Source: Maribacter zhoushanensis (GTDB lineage: Bacteria > Bacteroidota > Bacteroidia > Flavobacteriales > Flavobacteriaceae). From it: 64,000 nt of DNA. Made by a program: the position numbers and the translations under genes. Under the pieces are notes generated by a model. That model was not told the origin of the DNA. It saw only the letters and a program-made list of their open reading frames with translations, and made no database searches. Of this stretch, positions 44,011-53,183 are shown one piece after another (within the stretch, counting starts at the first letter, position 1; each line of letters begins with the position of its first letter). Location: contig NZ_JARKMR010000004.1 of NCBI RefSeq assembly GCF_029350975.1, positions 1 through 64,000 of the forward strand, given 5' to 3'.

Positions 44011-45927
44011 ATGCAATTTAAATATCCAGAACTTCTTTGGGGTCTTTTACTACTACTCATTCCTATACTAATTCACCTATTTCAATTACGCCGATTTAAG
44101 AAAACACCCTTTACCAATGTAAAGTTCTTAAAACAAGTAGTTTCTGAATCTAGAAAAAGCAGCACCTTAAAAAAATGGCTTCTGCTCTTTACTAGAATGG
44201 GCTTACTTGCCGCTTTAGTTTTCACATTTGCACAACCTTTTATAGCTAATGAAACTGCGCTAAAAGAAAAAGAAACTGTTTTTTATCTAGACGATTCTTT
44301 TAGCATGAACGGGCAAATTAACAACGGTAGCCTTTTTAAAAACACCATTCAAGATTTCATAGAAAACATACCTTCTGATCAAAAGTTTACACTATTTACC
44401 AATAAACAGGTATTTAAGGATGTTGATATAAAAGACATACAGAACGAGTTGCTTAACCTTTCTGTAGGTTCAGAGCAATTAGGGATTTCTGAAATAATTT
44501 TAAAGGGAAAAACTTACTTCACCAATAATGCAGCAGCACAGAAAAATTTAGTGCTCATATCAGATTTTCAAAAACGAATGGGCGACCTTTCGGTTATAGA
44601 CTCAACCAACGGCGTTAATATTCAGTTTATAAAACCTACCAACGACATCATTACCAATACTGCTATAGATACCGTTTTTATTGCAGAGCGCAATAATGAC
44701 AATGTAGAATTAGTGGCACAGATATCCACAAATTCTAAAGAACAGACCATACCCGTTTCTTTATTTAACAACAATAAACTAATAGCCAAAACAGCAGCCA
44801 ATTTTGATGGAAACAAAAAGGCTGATGTACGGTTTACCATAAACGCAAATGAGATTATTTTAGGCAAAGTTGCCATTATGGATACAGGATTGGATTATGA
44901 CAATCAGTTCTATTTTAATATTGACGAAAAGTCTAAAATTAAAGTACTGGCAATAGGAACTACATCTGCAGATTATTTAAATCGCATATACACCAATGAT
45001 GAGTTCAATTTTACCAGTAGTACTTTGGCGCAACTCAACTATAGTACAATTGAAAATCAAGATTTAGTAATCCTGAATGAAATAACAAATTTACCGACTT
45101 CTCTAATAACTGCCTTAAAATCTCTAAGCACTAATAGTGGTAGTTTTGTATTGATTCCTGCCGTAAATGGTGATACTACTTCATACAATCAGTTATCGAC
45201 TACTTTTAACCAAACTCAGTTTTCTAACATTATGGAACAAGAAATATCCATAGCAAATGTAAAGACTGCGCATCCATTATTTGAGAATGTATTTGATAAG
45301 AAAGTGACAGATTTTCAATTTCCAAGTGTTCAAAAGCGTTATAAATTTAATACCAAAGCACCGGTAGCACTATCTTTTCAGAATAACGAACCATTTTTAG
45401 TAGGCACGCAAAACGGCTATTTCTTTAGTGCGGCAATCAGTAGTGAAAATTCTAATTTCAAGAATTCTCCATTGATTGTTCCTGCCTTTTATAATATGGG
45501 TATGAATAGTCTAAAGCTACCTCCATTGTATGCAATTAACGGTAGCAATTTAGAAATAGAATTACCAATTACATTGCAACAAGATGATATTATTAAAATA
45601 GCAAACGCTACAAACGAATTCATTCCGCAGCAACGTGTGCTTCCAAAAAAAGTGCAGGTAACTTTTATAGAAAACCCTAAAGAAGCCGGTATCTACAAAA
45701 TCATACATAATGAAAATACCATTAGGCACATCAGTTTTAATAACGATAGGAAAGAGAGCGAGTTGTTATACACTACGCTGCCTGAAAATAACAGTAATAC
45801 ATCAGTATTAAATTTCTTTTTAGAAAGCCAAAATAACAATACCATAAACGAGTTTTGGAAATGGTTTGCTATTTTAGCATTGGCTTTTGTTCTAATAGAA
45901 ACGGTACTACAAAAATTCTTAAAATAA
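44011..45927 (+). CDS. BatA-domain membrane protein
   Basis: The 638-residue protein starts with the aerotolerance/BatA N-terminal motif: MQFKYPELLWGLLLLLIPIL, then IHLFQLRRFKKTPFTNVKFL. A second membrane helix follows (about 57-78), then a large soluble part with a VWA-like start (ETVFYLDDSFSMNGQINNGS). A last membrane helix (WFAILALAFVLIETVLQKFL) ends it. VWA domains bind divalent metal and protein partners. No adjacent MoxR or other Bat genes are present, so it is the single-gene BatA form seen in flavobacteria. Confidence 0.82.
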   Translation: MQFKYPELLWGLLLLLIPILIHLFQLRRFKKTPFTNVKFLKQVVSESRKSSTLKKWLLLFTRMGLLAALVFTFAQPFIANETALKEKETVFYLDDSFSMNGQINNGSLFKNTIQDFIENIPSDQKFTLFTNKQVFKDVDIKDIQNELLNLSVGSEQLGISEIILKGKTYFTNNAAAQKNLVLISDFQKRMGDLSVIDSTNGVNIQFIKPTNDIITNTAIDTVFIAERNNDNVELVAQISTNSKEQTIPVSLFNNNKLIAKTAANFDGNKKADVRFTINANEIILGKVAIMDTGLDYDNQFYFNIDEKSKIKVLAIGTTSADYLNRIYTNDEFNFTSSTLAQLNYSTIENQDLVILNEITNLPTSLITALKSLSTNSGSFVLIPAVNGDTTSYNQLSTTFNQTQFSNIMEQEISIANVKTAHPLFENVFDKKVTDFQFPSVQKRYKFNTKAPVALSFQNNEPFLVGTQNGYFFSAAISSENSNFKNSPLIVPAFYNMGMNSLKLPPLYAINGSNLEIELPITLQQDDIIKIANATNEFIPQQRVLPKKVQVTFIENPKEAGIYKIIHNENTIRHISFNNDRKESELLYTTLPENNSNTSVLNFFLESQNNNTINEFWKWFAILALAFVLIETVLQKFLK

Positions 45928-45951
45928 CTATTAACGAACAACCCATACCCT

Positions 45952-47211
45952 ATGAATATACTTTTAAAATCAGTTACTATAGTAAATGGGAGTACTAAAA
46001 ACCTTCATCTAAAGAAGAGGGATATTTTAATTAAAAAAGGTATTATAGATGCTATTGAAACCTCTATTGAGCCTAGCGGCAAAACAAAGGTCATAGCAAT
46101 TAAAGATTTACATGTATCACTAGGATGGTTTGACAGCGGAGTTAGTTTTGGAGAACCTGGACATGAAGAAAGAGAAACTATTGAAAACGGATTGGCAACT
46201 GCTGCTAAAAGCGGATTTACAGATGTTATCCTAAATACTAGTAGTCACCCAACACCAGATTCTGCATCTGATATTGTGTACCTAAAAAATGCTGCTAAAG
46301 ATCAGTTAACGAATTTACACCCATTAGGCAATTTAACGGTAAAGGGTGAAGGCGAAGTACTGGCAGAGCTTTATGATATGAAGAATGCCGGCGCCTTGGG
46401 TTTTTATGATTATAAGCACCCAATGGCAAATGCCAACCTTTTAAAAATAGCCTTACAATATGCTCAAAATTTCGATGGTATGGTGTTTTCTTTTCCGTTG
46501 GATAAAAGCATATCTGGAAAAGGAATTGTCAACGAAGGTATTACCAGCACCAAACTAGGCTTAAAGGGGATTCCTGCACTAGCAGAAGAATTACAGATAG
46601 CACGAGATTTGTTTGTATTGGAATATACGGGAGGTAAATTATTTATACCTACAATATCTACAGCAAATTCTGTGAAGCTAATAGCCGATGCAAAGAAAAA
46701 AGGATTGCAGGTATCTTGTAGCGTAGCTGCTCACAACCTTGTCATTACTGATGCCGCATTAGAAGATTTTGATACAAAATATAAAGTAATGCCACCTTTA
46801 CGTACTACGGCAGATATAAAAGCATTACAAAAAGGAGTAAAAAACGGCACTATAGATTTTGTAACATCTGACCATACTCCACTAAATATAGAATTAAAAC
46901 ATGTAGAGTTTGACCATGCTGATTTTGGATCTATAGGACTAGAAAGCATATTCGGTATTCTAAACGAACTTTTTGACACTGAGGAAACCATTTCTTTACT
47001 AACGAAAGGGCGTTCCGTTTTCGGAATAGAAGAGCCACAGTTAGAAGTAGGCAAAGAAGCAAACCTTTCGCTTTTTACTACAGATGACACTTATGAATTT
47101 TCAGAAGATCAAATCTTTAGCTCCAGTAAAAACGCTATAGCAATTGGTAAGCCAATCAAAGGAAAAGTAGTAGGTAGCATTGCAAATAACCAATTAGTAC
47201 TAAATAATTAA
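45952..47211 (+). CDS. Dihydroorotase-like protein lacking metal ligands
   Basis: The 419-residue protein has the amidohydrolase fold of PyrC/AllB and begins MNILLKSVTIVNGSTKN. The usual His-x-His-x-Arg of the first metal site (as in DxHVHFREPG) is replaced by DSGVSFGEPG at 61-70, so Gly63 and Ser65 stand in place of the two His and Gly67 of the Arg. Later segments AAHNLVITD and TSDHTPLNIEL retain His and Asp. It is likely a catalytically inactive paralogue, such as a structural partner of aspartate transcarbamoylase, though this is inferred. It lies 24 bp after the BatA-domain gene. Confidence 0.75.
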   Translation: MNILLKSVTIVNGSTKNLHLKKRDILIKKGIIDAIETSIEPSGKTKVIAIKDLHVSLGWFDSGVSFGEPGHEERETIENGLATAAKSGFTDVILNTSSHPTPDSASDIVYLKNAAKDQLTNLHPLGNLTVKGEGEVLAELYDMKNAGALGFYDYKHPMANANLLKIALQYAQNFDGMVFSFPLDKSISGKGIVNEGITSTKLGLKGIPALAEELQIARDLFVLEYTGGKLFIPTISTANSVKLIADAKKKGLQVSCSVAAHNLVITDAALEDFDTKYKVMPPLRTTADIKALQKGVKNGTIDFVTSDHTPLNIELKHVEFDHADFGSIGLESIFGILNELFDTEETISLLTKGRSVFGIEEPQLEVGKEANLSLFTTDDTYEFSEDQIFSSSKNAIAIGKPIKGKVVGSIANNQLVLNN

Positions 47212-47212
47212 A

Positions 47213-47542
47213 ATGGAGAAATCTCCCGAAATACCAGGTAGAACTACGGCAATAATTGCCTACTTAACTATAGTTGGGGCTATAATTGCCTTATCTATGA
47301 ATAACGAACCGCAGTATCGTTTTGCAAGAATTCATACCAGGCAGGCATTTGGTCTGCACTTAATGTTTCATGGTTTTGCCATTTTTTCTAGCGTATGGTT
47401 TAACCAATACGCTCTTTACGGTCTGTACCTTTGCTATATAGTACTTTGGGTATATGGCTTTATTGGCGCATTAAGCAACAAAGAACAAATAGTACCTATT
47501 GTAGGTCCGTATTTTCAAAAATGGTTCACCTTTATCAAATAA
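47213..47542 (+). CDS. Small DUF4870-like membrane protein
   Basis: The 109-residue protein has three membrane segments: AIIAYLTIVGAIIALSMNNE, LHLMFHGFAIFSSVWFNQYA and YLCYIVLWVYGFIGAL. The segment NEPQYRFARIHTRQAFGLHL resembles DUF4870/TM proteins, in which a conserved motif precedes the second helix. Its ATG lies 1 bp after the preceding stop, and its own stop is 4 bp before the esterase, so it belongs to the same operon. Confidence 0.6.
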   Translation: MEKSPEIPGRTTAIIAYLTIVGAIIALSMNNEPQYRFARIHTRQAFGLHLMFHGFAIFSSVWFNQYALYGLYLCYIVLWVYGFIGALSNKEQIVPIVGPYFQKWFTFIK

Positions 47543-47546
47543 TACA

Positions 47547-48206
47547 ATGACAACAGCTCCCCTATCCTTAGAACACATCATGAGACCATCTAGCCTAACC
47601 GATAAAAAACCTCCGGTTCTTTTTATGCTACACGGTTATGGAAGTAATGAAGAAGACCTATTTTCTTTTGCTCCGGAATTACCAGAAGAACTATGCATAA
47701 TAACCGTACGTGCACCTTATATTTTACAACCTTACGGTTATGCGTGGTATGCCATTAATTTTGATGATGAAAAGGGAAAATGGAGCGATGACGACCAGGC
47801 TATAGATTCTCGTGATAAAATCAAGAACTTTATTGAAGAAGCTTGTTCCACCTATGGTTTAGACGAGAACAATGTTAATCTTTTAGGCTTCAGCCAAGGT
47901 ACTATTCTTAGCTATGCAGTGGCATTGTCATATCCAGAAAAAGTAAAAAATATTATCGCTTTAAGCGGATACATCAATGAATCTATCTTAATAGATTCGT
48001 ACAAAGTCAACAACTTTGATAATCTAAATTTCTACAGTTCTCATGGCGATATGGACCAAGTGATACCTGTAGACTGGGCTAGAAAGGCACCAAAACTATT
48101 GGAAGATTTGGGTATAAAGTATGTTTACGAAGAATTTCCTGCAGGGCATGGCGTTGCTCCGCAAAACTTCTACTCGCTTAAAAAATGGATTTCAGATAAA
48201 ATCTAA
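47547..48206 (+). CDS. Carboxylesterase/phospholipase-type alpha/beta hydrolase
   Basis: The 219-residue protein has an oxyanion-hole motif (LFMLHGYGSNEEDLFSFAPE), nucleophile elbow GFSQGT, Asp in HGDMDQVIP and final His in FPAGHGVAPQ. That forms a Ser-Asp-His triad of the bacterial carboxylesterase/lysophospholipase family. The short size and lack of signal suggest a cytosolic enzyme. It is the last gene of the 45952-48206 operon, and its stop overlaps the convergent 48203 gene by 4 bp. Confidence 0.82.
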   Translation: MTTAPLSLEHIMRPSSLTDKKPPVLFMLHGYGSNEEDLFSFAPELPEELCIITVRAPYILQPYGYAWYAINFDDEKGKWSDDDQAIDSRDKIKNFIEEACSTYGLDENNVNLLGFSQGTILSYAVALSYPEKVKNIIALSGYINESILIDSYKVNNFDNLNFYSSHGDMDQVIPVDWARKAPKLLEDLGIKYVYEEFPAGHGVAPQNFYSLKKWISDKI

Positions 48207-48718
48207 TTACTACGCGTATACAGCAAGTGATCTACCAAGGTAAAATCTACCCCAAGGTCATCTTTCAATTCGTATTTAATTAAAAGGTCTCCCCAATATT
48301 TGCCATCAGAAAAATCGGTAAGTATCCATTTATGGTTGAGAACTTTAATTTTATTGATTTTAAAATCACTCTCCATCCCCTCATAAGGCACTAGTGGATT
48401 ATCCCCTTTTTGAGCATTGGTTTCCAATAATTTATCGGCAACATAACCAGCGGGATCTTTCAAATTTAAGTGTTCAAAATAAGCCAATGCATCATCATTA
48501 TTCTCTAATGAAAAATATTGCATATCTAACACTTTCAAGGACGACCTTTGAACCGAATCTTTTAATGCTACTATCTGATTTTCTAAATTTGAGATTTTTT
48601 CAATATTATACTTAGACTTCTTCTCATAATCCTTTGACATTTTATCACTGCTCACCATTAAAAAAAGACAGATTAAGGATACAAATAGAAATAAATAAAG
48701 ATATATTTTACTCTTCAT
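48203..48718 (-). CDS. Membrane-anchored hypothetical protein
   Basis: The 171-residue protein has an N-terminal signal or anchor (KIYLYLFLFVSLICLFLMVS), a short coiled coil (IEKISNLENQIVALKDSV) and a C-terminal globular part with NHKWILTDFSDGKYWGDLLI. No catalytic motif is seen. The gene starts 2 bp after the MBL gene, in the same direction, and is probably co-transcribed with it. Confidence 0.5.
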   Translation of the reverse strand: MKSKIYLYLFLFVSLICLFLMVSSDKMSKDYEKKSKYNIEKISNLENQIVALKDSVQRSSLKVLDMQYFSLENNDDALAYFEHLNLKDPAGYVADKLLETNAQKGDNPLVPYEGMESDFKINKIKVLNHKWILTDFSDGKYWGDLLIKYELKDDLGVDFTLVDHLLYTRSN

Positions 48719-48720
48719 AA

Positions 48721-49494
48721 TTATAATGTGATTGTTAAATTATCATAAGCCAAATGTACATTATTCGGCAGCATTTTTTCTACTTCGTCATGAAAACCAA
48801 GTAGGTGACTAATATGTGTTAAGTATGCTTTTTCAGGATTTACCTCTTTTATAAAAGCAAGTGCTTCTTCTAAATTAAAATGAGAAATATGAGGTTCTAT
48901 TCGCAAAGCACTAACTACAATTACTTTAGAACCTTTAATTTTTTTTATTTCTTCCGGCAGTACTGTTTTTACATCAGTTAAATATGTAAAATCTCCGATT
49001 CTATATCCAAATACCTGTAGTTTATTATGCAATACATTTATAGGGGTAACCATGATATCACCTATTTGAAATGGCTCATTATTATTGACAAAATTAATAT
49101 CTACTGTTGGTGCACCAGGGTATTTATTTTCTTCTTGAAATATATAATCAAATCGCTTTTTAAGAGATTGCACTACCCTACTATGTGCATAAATGGGAAT
49201 GTTACCTTGCCTAAAAAAGAAAGGTCTAATATCGTCTAAGCCAGCCGTATGATCAGAATGTTCATGAGTATAAAGAATACCGTCTAAATGTGTCACGTTT
49301 TGTCGTAACATTTGCTGACGAAAATCTGGACCACAATCTATTACATAATTAAAATTGTCCCAAGAAAGTAAAACAGAAACCCGCAATCTTTTATCCTTAG
49401 GGTTATCACTTAAGCAAACCGGATGCGTACTGCCAATGATGGGAATACCTTGAGAAGTTCCCGTTCCTAAAAAAGTAACACGTAATTTATTAGT
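48721..49494 (-). CDS. MBL-fold metallohydrolase (PhnP-like)
   Basis: This 257-residue enzyme begins MTNKLRVTFLGTGTSQGIPI. The upstream ATG at 49506 would add only MYY. The metal site THEHSDHTAGLDDIR supplies His and Asp ligands, with later DVKTVLP and LTHISHLLGFHDE. A Cys-containing segment GSTHPVCLSDNPKDKRLR near the start is typical of PhnP/lipoate-salvage-type phosphodiesterases of Bacteroidota. Substrate could be a cyclic nucleotide or phosphoribose cyclic phosphate; this is not certain. Confidence 0.75.
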   Translation of the reverse strand, partial: TNKLRVTFLGTGTSQGIPIIGSTHPVCLSDNPKDKRLRVSVLLSWDNFNYVIDCGPDFRQQMLRQNVTHLDGILYTHEHSDHTAGLDDIRPFFFRQGNIPIYAHSRVVQSLKKRFDYIFQEENKYPGAPTVDINFVNNNEPFQIGDIMVTPINVLHNKLQVFGYRIGDFTYLTDVKTVLPEEIKKIKGSKVIVVSALRIEPHISHFNLEEALAFIKEVNPEKAYLTHISHLLGFHDEVEKMLPNNVHLAYDNLTITL

Positions 49495-49667
49495 CATGTA
49501 GTACAAATTTAATTCCTTTTTAATAAAATTGGTTATTGAAAATTATAAGATCGCTGTATTTAAAAGGGAATAAAAACAATAACCGAAACTTATACCTTTT
49601 TTTTACACCTATTGCCAAATGTCACAACCATTCTTTATAACTTTGTTAAAAGCTAAACAGGTAAAAA

Positions 49668-51122
49668 ATGGCATCGGTATTAAAAAGAGATAGTGTTTTT
49701 GAGAATATTCCCTCTATTAAAGCAAAAACCCTACGTATAAATCTGAATCCGGATATATATGGAACCTTCGCAGAAATTGGCGCCGGTCAAGAAACCGCAC
49801 GTCATTTCTTTAGATCGGGTGGTGCATCCGGTACCATTGCAAAAGCAATGAGTGCCTACGACAAAGACTTTAGTGATGCTATTTATGGTATTGAGTCTGA
49901 TGGGCGTTATGTAACCCAAGCAAGGTTAAAAACCATGCTGCATTATGAAATGCAATTGATGGAAGAGCGTATTAGTCGCGAAAACCATCCTGAAAGATTA
50001 TTCTTTTCTTATGCCAATACTGTAGCTACAATAGATTTTTCTAAAAGATATAAAGGTCATGGTTGGATCGGTATTCGTTACCAGCTAGACCCTAACCAAA
50101 AAGAATATGATGAAATTATTCTTCATATTCGTTTCAAGCAAAACGAAGCTAGGCTACAACAAGAAACTTTAGGTATTCTTGGTGTCAACTTAATATATGG
50201 TGCTTTTTACAAGTATCACAAGCCAAAGAAGATGTTGAAATATCTATATGACCATATAGATAAGGACACATTAGAAATTGATATGATCAACTTCTCTGGA
50301 CCAAACTTTAAAGAGGTTGATAACCGATTAATGAGTTTACAACTTATTAAAAATGACATGACAGATGCTGTAATGTTCGGTCCTGACGGTAACAACCTTT
50401 TACCTGCCGCCGTACTTTACAAAAAGAATATCTTGGCATTGCGTGGTAGTTTTAGACCCGTAACCAAGGTGAATTTAGATATGTTTGAGAAGTCTTATGA
50501 CATTTTCATTCGTGATAAAGGCGTTGATCAGAACAATACCATCGTTATTTTTGAAATAACACTTTCTAACCTTAAGGCATCTGGTGAAATTGATGAGCAA
50601 GATTTTATGGACAGGGCAGAATTACTTTGTTCTCTTGGTCATTCTGTAATGATTTCAAAATTCCAGGAATATTATAAATTGGTAGAGTATTTTAATAACT
50701 ATACCAAAAATAGAATTGGTTTGACCATGGGTGTAAATAACCTGGTAGACATATTCGATGAAAAATACTACCGTCATTTAAGTGGCGGCATTCTAGAAGC
50801 ATTTGGTAAGTTGTTCTTTAAAGATTTACAAGTGTATCTATACCCAATGAAAAATGCAGATACCGGTCAGATAATGACCAGTAACAACGTAAAGGTTCAC
50901 CCACGTATGAAAGAATTATATAAGTTCTTTAAGTACAACGGCAAGGTAATGGATATCATAGATTACGAACCAGAAGTAATGCATATTTTCTCTAGAGATG
51001 TTCTTAAAAAACTGATGAACAATGATGAGGGATGGGAACAAATGTTACCAGAAGGTATTGCTGAAATCATCAAACAAAAGCAATTATTTACTCGCAAAAC
51101 TGAAGATCAAGAAACCAAATAA
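49668..51122 (+). CDS. Conserved Bacteroidota protein of unknown function
   Basis: The 484-residue protein has no signal or membrane segment. It has a conserved start (MASVLKRDSVFENIPSIKAK, then YGTFAEIGAGQETARHFFRS) and repeated hydrophobic-aromatic segments, such as LGILGVNLIYGAFYKYHKPK and LRGSFRPVTKVNLDMFEKSY. Homologues are often labelled TonB-dependent receptor or nucleotidyltransferase, but no matching motif is visible. The G-A-G-Q start and size suggest an enzyme or ATP-binding protein. A strong terminator follows 28 bp downstream. Confidence 0.6.
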   Translation: MASVLKRDSVFENIPSIKAKTLRINLNPDIYGTFAEIGAGQETARHFFRSGGASGTIAKAMSAYDKDFSDAIYGIESDGRYVTQARLKTMLHYEMQLMEERISRENHPERLFFSYANTVATIDFSKRYKGHGWIGIRYQLDPNQKEYDEIILHIRFKQNEARLQQETLGILGVNLIYGAFYKYHKPKKMLKYLYDHIDKDTLEIDMINFSGPNFKEVDNRLMSLQLIKNDMTDAVMFGPDGNNLLPAAVLYKKNILALRGSFRPVTKVNLDMFEKSYDIFIRDKGVDQNNTIVIFEITLSNLKASGEIDEQDFMDRAELLCSLGHSVMISKFQEYYKLVEYFNNYTKNRIGLTMGVNNLVDIFDEKYYRHLSGGILEAFGKLFFKDLQVYLYPMKNADTGQIMTSNNVKVHPRMKELYKFFKYNGKVMDIIDYEPEVMHIFSRDVLKKLMNNDEGWEQMLPEGIAEIIKQKQLFTRKTEDQETK

Positions 51123-51149
51123 CTAATTGGTTTTAAGCTTAATAAAAGC

Positions 51150-51179
51150 AAAAAAGCCCATTTTAAAATGGGCTTTTTT
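51150..51179. terminator. Bidirectional rho-independent terminator
   Basis: The half AAAAAAGCCCATTTT at 51150-51164 is followed by its exact reverse complement. The stem GCCCATTTT/AAAATGGGC has T-runs on both strands. It lies between converging genes 49668-51122 and 51199-51651 and can serve both. Confidence 0.85.
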
Positions 51180-51198
51180 ACATATAACAAACTAAATA

Positions 51199-51651
51199 TC
51201 AACCTAATAGCTGCGCTGCATGATCTTTAGTTTTTACTTTATCAATTACTTTAGTTACAATACCTTCACCATCAACAACGAAAGTCTTTCTATGGATACC
51301 ATCATACTCACGGCCCATAAATTTCTTTAAACCCCAAACACCAAACGCATTAATTACGGTATGGTCTTCATCTGCCAAAAGCGGAAAAGGAAACTCATAT
51401 TTCTCTTTAAATTTTGCCTGCCTTTTTTCAGAATCTGCACTTACTCCTAAAAGTTCATAGCCTTCAGATTGTAATTCTTTATAATTATCCCTTAAATTAC
51501 ATGCTTCAGCCGTGCAACCAGGTGTACTTGCTTTTGGATAGAAAAAAACTATTAATTTTTTACCAGAATAGTCCTCTAATGTAATGGTATTGCCATCTTG
51601 ATCTTTTGCGGAGAACGATGGTACTTTATCACCAACTTTTAACGTATTCAT
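51199..51651 (-). CDS. bcp: Thioredoxin-dependent thiol peroxidase (BCP type)
   Basis: The 150-residue peroxiredoxin has IVFFYPKASTPGCTAEACNL with the peroxidatic Cys and a second Cys four residues later. This is the alpha2-type pair of BCP/PrxQ. GVSADSEKRQAKFKEKYEFP and FPLLADEDHTVINAFGVWG follow. It reduces peroxides using thioredoxin. It is alone on its strand and ends at the shared terminator. Confidence 0.9.
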   Translation of the reverse strand: MNTLKVGDKVPSFSAKDQDGNTITLEDYSGKKLIVFFYPKASTPGCTAEACNLRDNYKELQSEGYELLGVSADSEKRQAKFKEKYEFPFPLLADEDHTVINAFGVWGLKKFMGREYDGIHRKTFVVDGEGIVTKVIDKVKTKDHAAQLLG

Positions 51652-51706
51652 AAATGAAGTTTTATAAATTTGTGTTTAAATATTTGCAATCAAAATTAAA
51701 CAATTA

Positions 51707-52369
51707 ATGACGAAAGCCGAAAAAATTGCTTTTACAATTTCCACTCTTAAAGAGCTATACCCAGAAATTCCAGTACCATTAGATCATAAAGATCCATATA
51801 CTTTATTAATTGCTGTATTAATGTCAGCTCAAAGTACAGATGTTAGGGTAAATAAAATCACCCCCCTACTATTTGCAAAAGCAGACAACCCGTATGACAT
51901 GATCAAATTAAGTGTTGACGAAATTAGGGAAATTATAAAACCGGTAGGTCTTTCACCCATGAAAGCAAAGAGTATTCATGGTTTATCTCAAATTTTGATC
52001 GATAAACATAATGGCGAAGTACCTAAAGAGCTAGAATATTTAGAAGAATTACCGGCCGTGGGCCATAAAACAGCAAGTGTTGTAATCTCACAAGCTTTTG
52101 GTATACCTGCCTTTCCTGTAGATACACATATTCATAGATTACTATATAGATGGGGGTTTACGAACGGAAAAAATGTAGTGCAAACAGAAAAAGATGCCAA
52201 ACGTTTATTTCCTAAAGAAATTTGGAACGATCTTCATTTACAAATTATCTGGTATGGTAGAGAATATTCACCTGCAAGAGGTTGGGATTTGGAAAAAGAT
52301 ATAATTACGAAGACAATTGGGAGAAAAACGGTACTAAACGACTACTATAAAAAGAAAAAAACCCGCTAA
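51707..52369 (+). CDS. nth: Endonuclease III without the Fe-S cluster cysteines
   Basis: The 220-residue enzyme has the HhH motif LEELPAVGHKTASVV with catalytic Lys121 and Asp139 in FPVDTHIHRLLYRWG, matching K120 and D138 of the E. coli enzyme. The usual C-terminal four-Cys [4Fe-4S] segment is replaced by LQIIWYGREYSPARGWDLEK, which has none. Base-excision activity on oxidised pyrimidines is expected. Its stop lies inside the following terminator. Confidence 0.85.
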   Translation: MTKAEKIAFTISTLKELYPEIPVPLDHKDPYTLLIAVLMSAQSTDVRVNKITPLLFAKADNPYDMIKLSVDEIREIIKPVGLSPMKAKSIHGLSQILIDKHNGEVPKELEYLEELPAVGHKTASVVISQAFGIPAFPVDTHIHRLLYRWGFTNGKNVVQTEKDAKRLFPKEIWNDLHLQIIWYGREYSPARGWDLEKDIITKTIGRKTVLNDYYKKKKTR

Positions 52370-52380
52370 AAGCGGGTTTT
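52358..52380. terminator. Terminator overlapping the nth stop
   Basis: AAAACCCGCT at 52358-52367 pairs with AGCGGGTTTT at 52371-52380 around AAA. A T-run follows on the + strand, and the stem starts inside the last codons of nth. Its A-rich left side could also terminate the minus-strand 47-residue gene at 52386. Confidence 0.8.
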
Positions 52381-52385
52381 GTTTA

Positions 52386-52529
52386 TTAATTCAAAAATAC
52401 TTCGAATTCTAAATCTTTGTGTTCAAATTCATAGAGGGCTTGTGAATAGCTCAATAAGAAGTTGATTGTCTTCGGACAAACTTTGTTAAATCCGGTCTGT
52501 TCTTGGTAATCTGAGTAAATTTTTTCCAT
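52386..52529 (-). CDS. 47-residue protein downstream of ECF sigma factor (copy 1)
   Basis: The short minus-strand frame encodes 47 residues beginning MEKIYSDYQEQTGFNKVCPK and continuing TINFLLSYSQALYEFEHKDL. It starts 72 bp downstream of the sigma gene at 52602. An equal-length paralogue sits behind the other sigma gene (53587-53730): MENIYTK, with the shared TIxFLLSYSxxL core. Small size, tandem conservation and the constant linkage suggest a regulator of sigma activity, perhaps an anti-sigma-type partner, but this is inferred. Confidence 0.6.
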   Translation of the reverse strand: MEKIYSDYQEQTGFNKVCPKTINFLLSYSQALYEFEHKDLEFEVFLN

Positions 52530-52601
52530 ACTTCCTACGTTGTTACAATAAAATAACGCAGCAAATTTGGAAATATTGTTTATTCTATTTTCTACTCCAA
52601 A

Positions 52602-53183
52602 TTAATTCGTAAGAACTATATTGTTTTTTTCAATGATTTTTCTAAGGTTAATCAAAGCATAACGCATTCTACCAAGAGCAGTATTAATGCTAACACCCGT
52701 ATTTTCAGAGATTTCTTTGAAACTCATATCTTTATAGATACGCATTAAAAGAACTTCTTTTTGATCATCTGGCAACTCTTCTACTAGTTGTCTTAAATCA
52801 GTATCAATTTGATTTTTTATTAATTGTTTTTCGGCATTTAACTTATCATCACCTATTACAGAGAAGATATTAAAGTCATCACTACCTTCAAACATTGGCA
52901 TTCTTTTGTTTCTTCTAAAGTGATCGATAATCAAGTTGTGAGAAATTCTCATTACCCATGGTAAAAATTTACCTTCTTCACTATACTTACCTCTTTTTAA
53001 AGTTTTGATTACCTTAATAAAGGTATCTTGAAAAATATCTTCTGTGATATCCCGATCTAAAACCTTAGAATAGATAAAACTAGTAATACGTTGATTGTGT
53101 CTGTTAATTAAAACTTCTAAGGCAGCTTCGTTACCGTTGATGTAATCTTTAACTAATTCTGAGTCTTCAATTTGTAGTTTCAT
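52602..53183 (-). CDS. ECF-type RNA polymerase sigma factor (copy 1)
   Basis: The 193-residue protein has sigma2 (ALEVLINRHNQRITSFIYSK and DITEDIFQDTFIKVIKTLKR, then FLPWVMRISHNLIIDHFRRN) and a sigma4 HTH (LPDDQKEVLLMRIYKDMSFK, then EISENTGVSINTALGRMRYA). This is a RpoE-like ECF sigma of Bacteroidota. It is a close paralogue of 53805-54386 in tandem on the same strand. No canonical transmembrane anti-sigma gene is adjacent. Confidence 0.9.
   Translation of the reverse strand: MKLQIEDSELVKDYINGNEAALEVLINRHNQRITSFIYSKVLDRDITEDIFQDTFIKVIKTLKRGKYSEEGKFLPWVMRISHNLIIDHFRRNKRMPMFEGSDDFNIFSVIGDDKLNAEKQLIKNQIDTDLRQLVEELPDDQKEVLLMRIYKDMSFKEISENTGVSINTALGRMRYALINLRKIIEKNNIVLTN

Noticed and set aside
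45952-47211. Active dihydroorotase (pyrC)
   Set aside because: The two metal-binding His and the Arg of the first motif are replaced, so catalytic function is unlikely without other evidence.
49668-51122. TonB-dependent receptor or nicotinate-nucleotide adenylyltransferase
   Set aside because: No signal peptide, plug/barrel motif or nucleotidyltransferase HxGH motif is visible, so such names would be unsupported.
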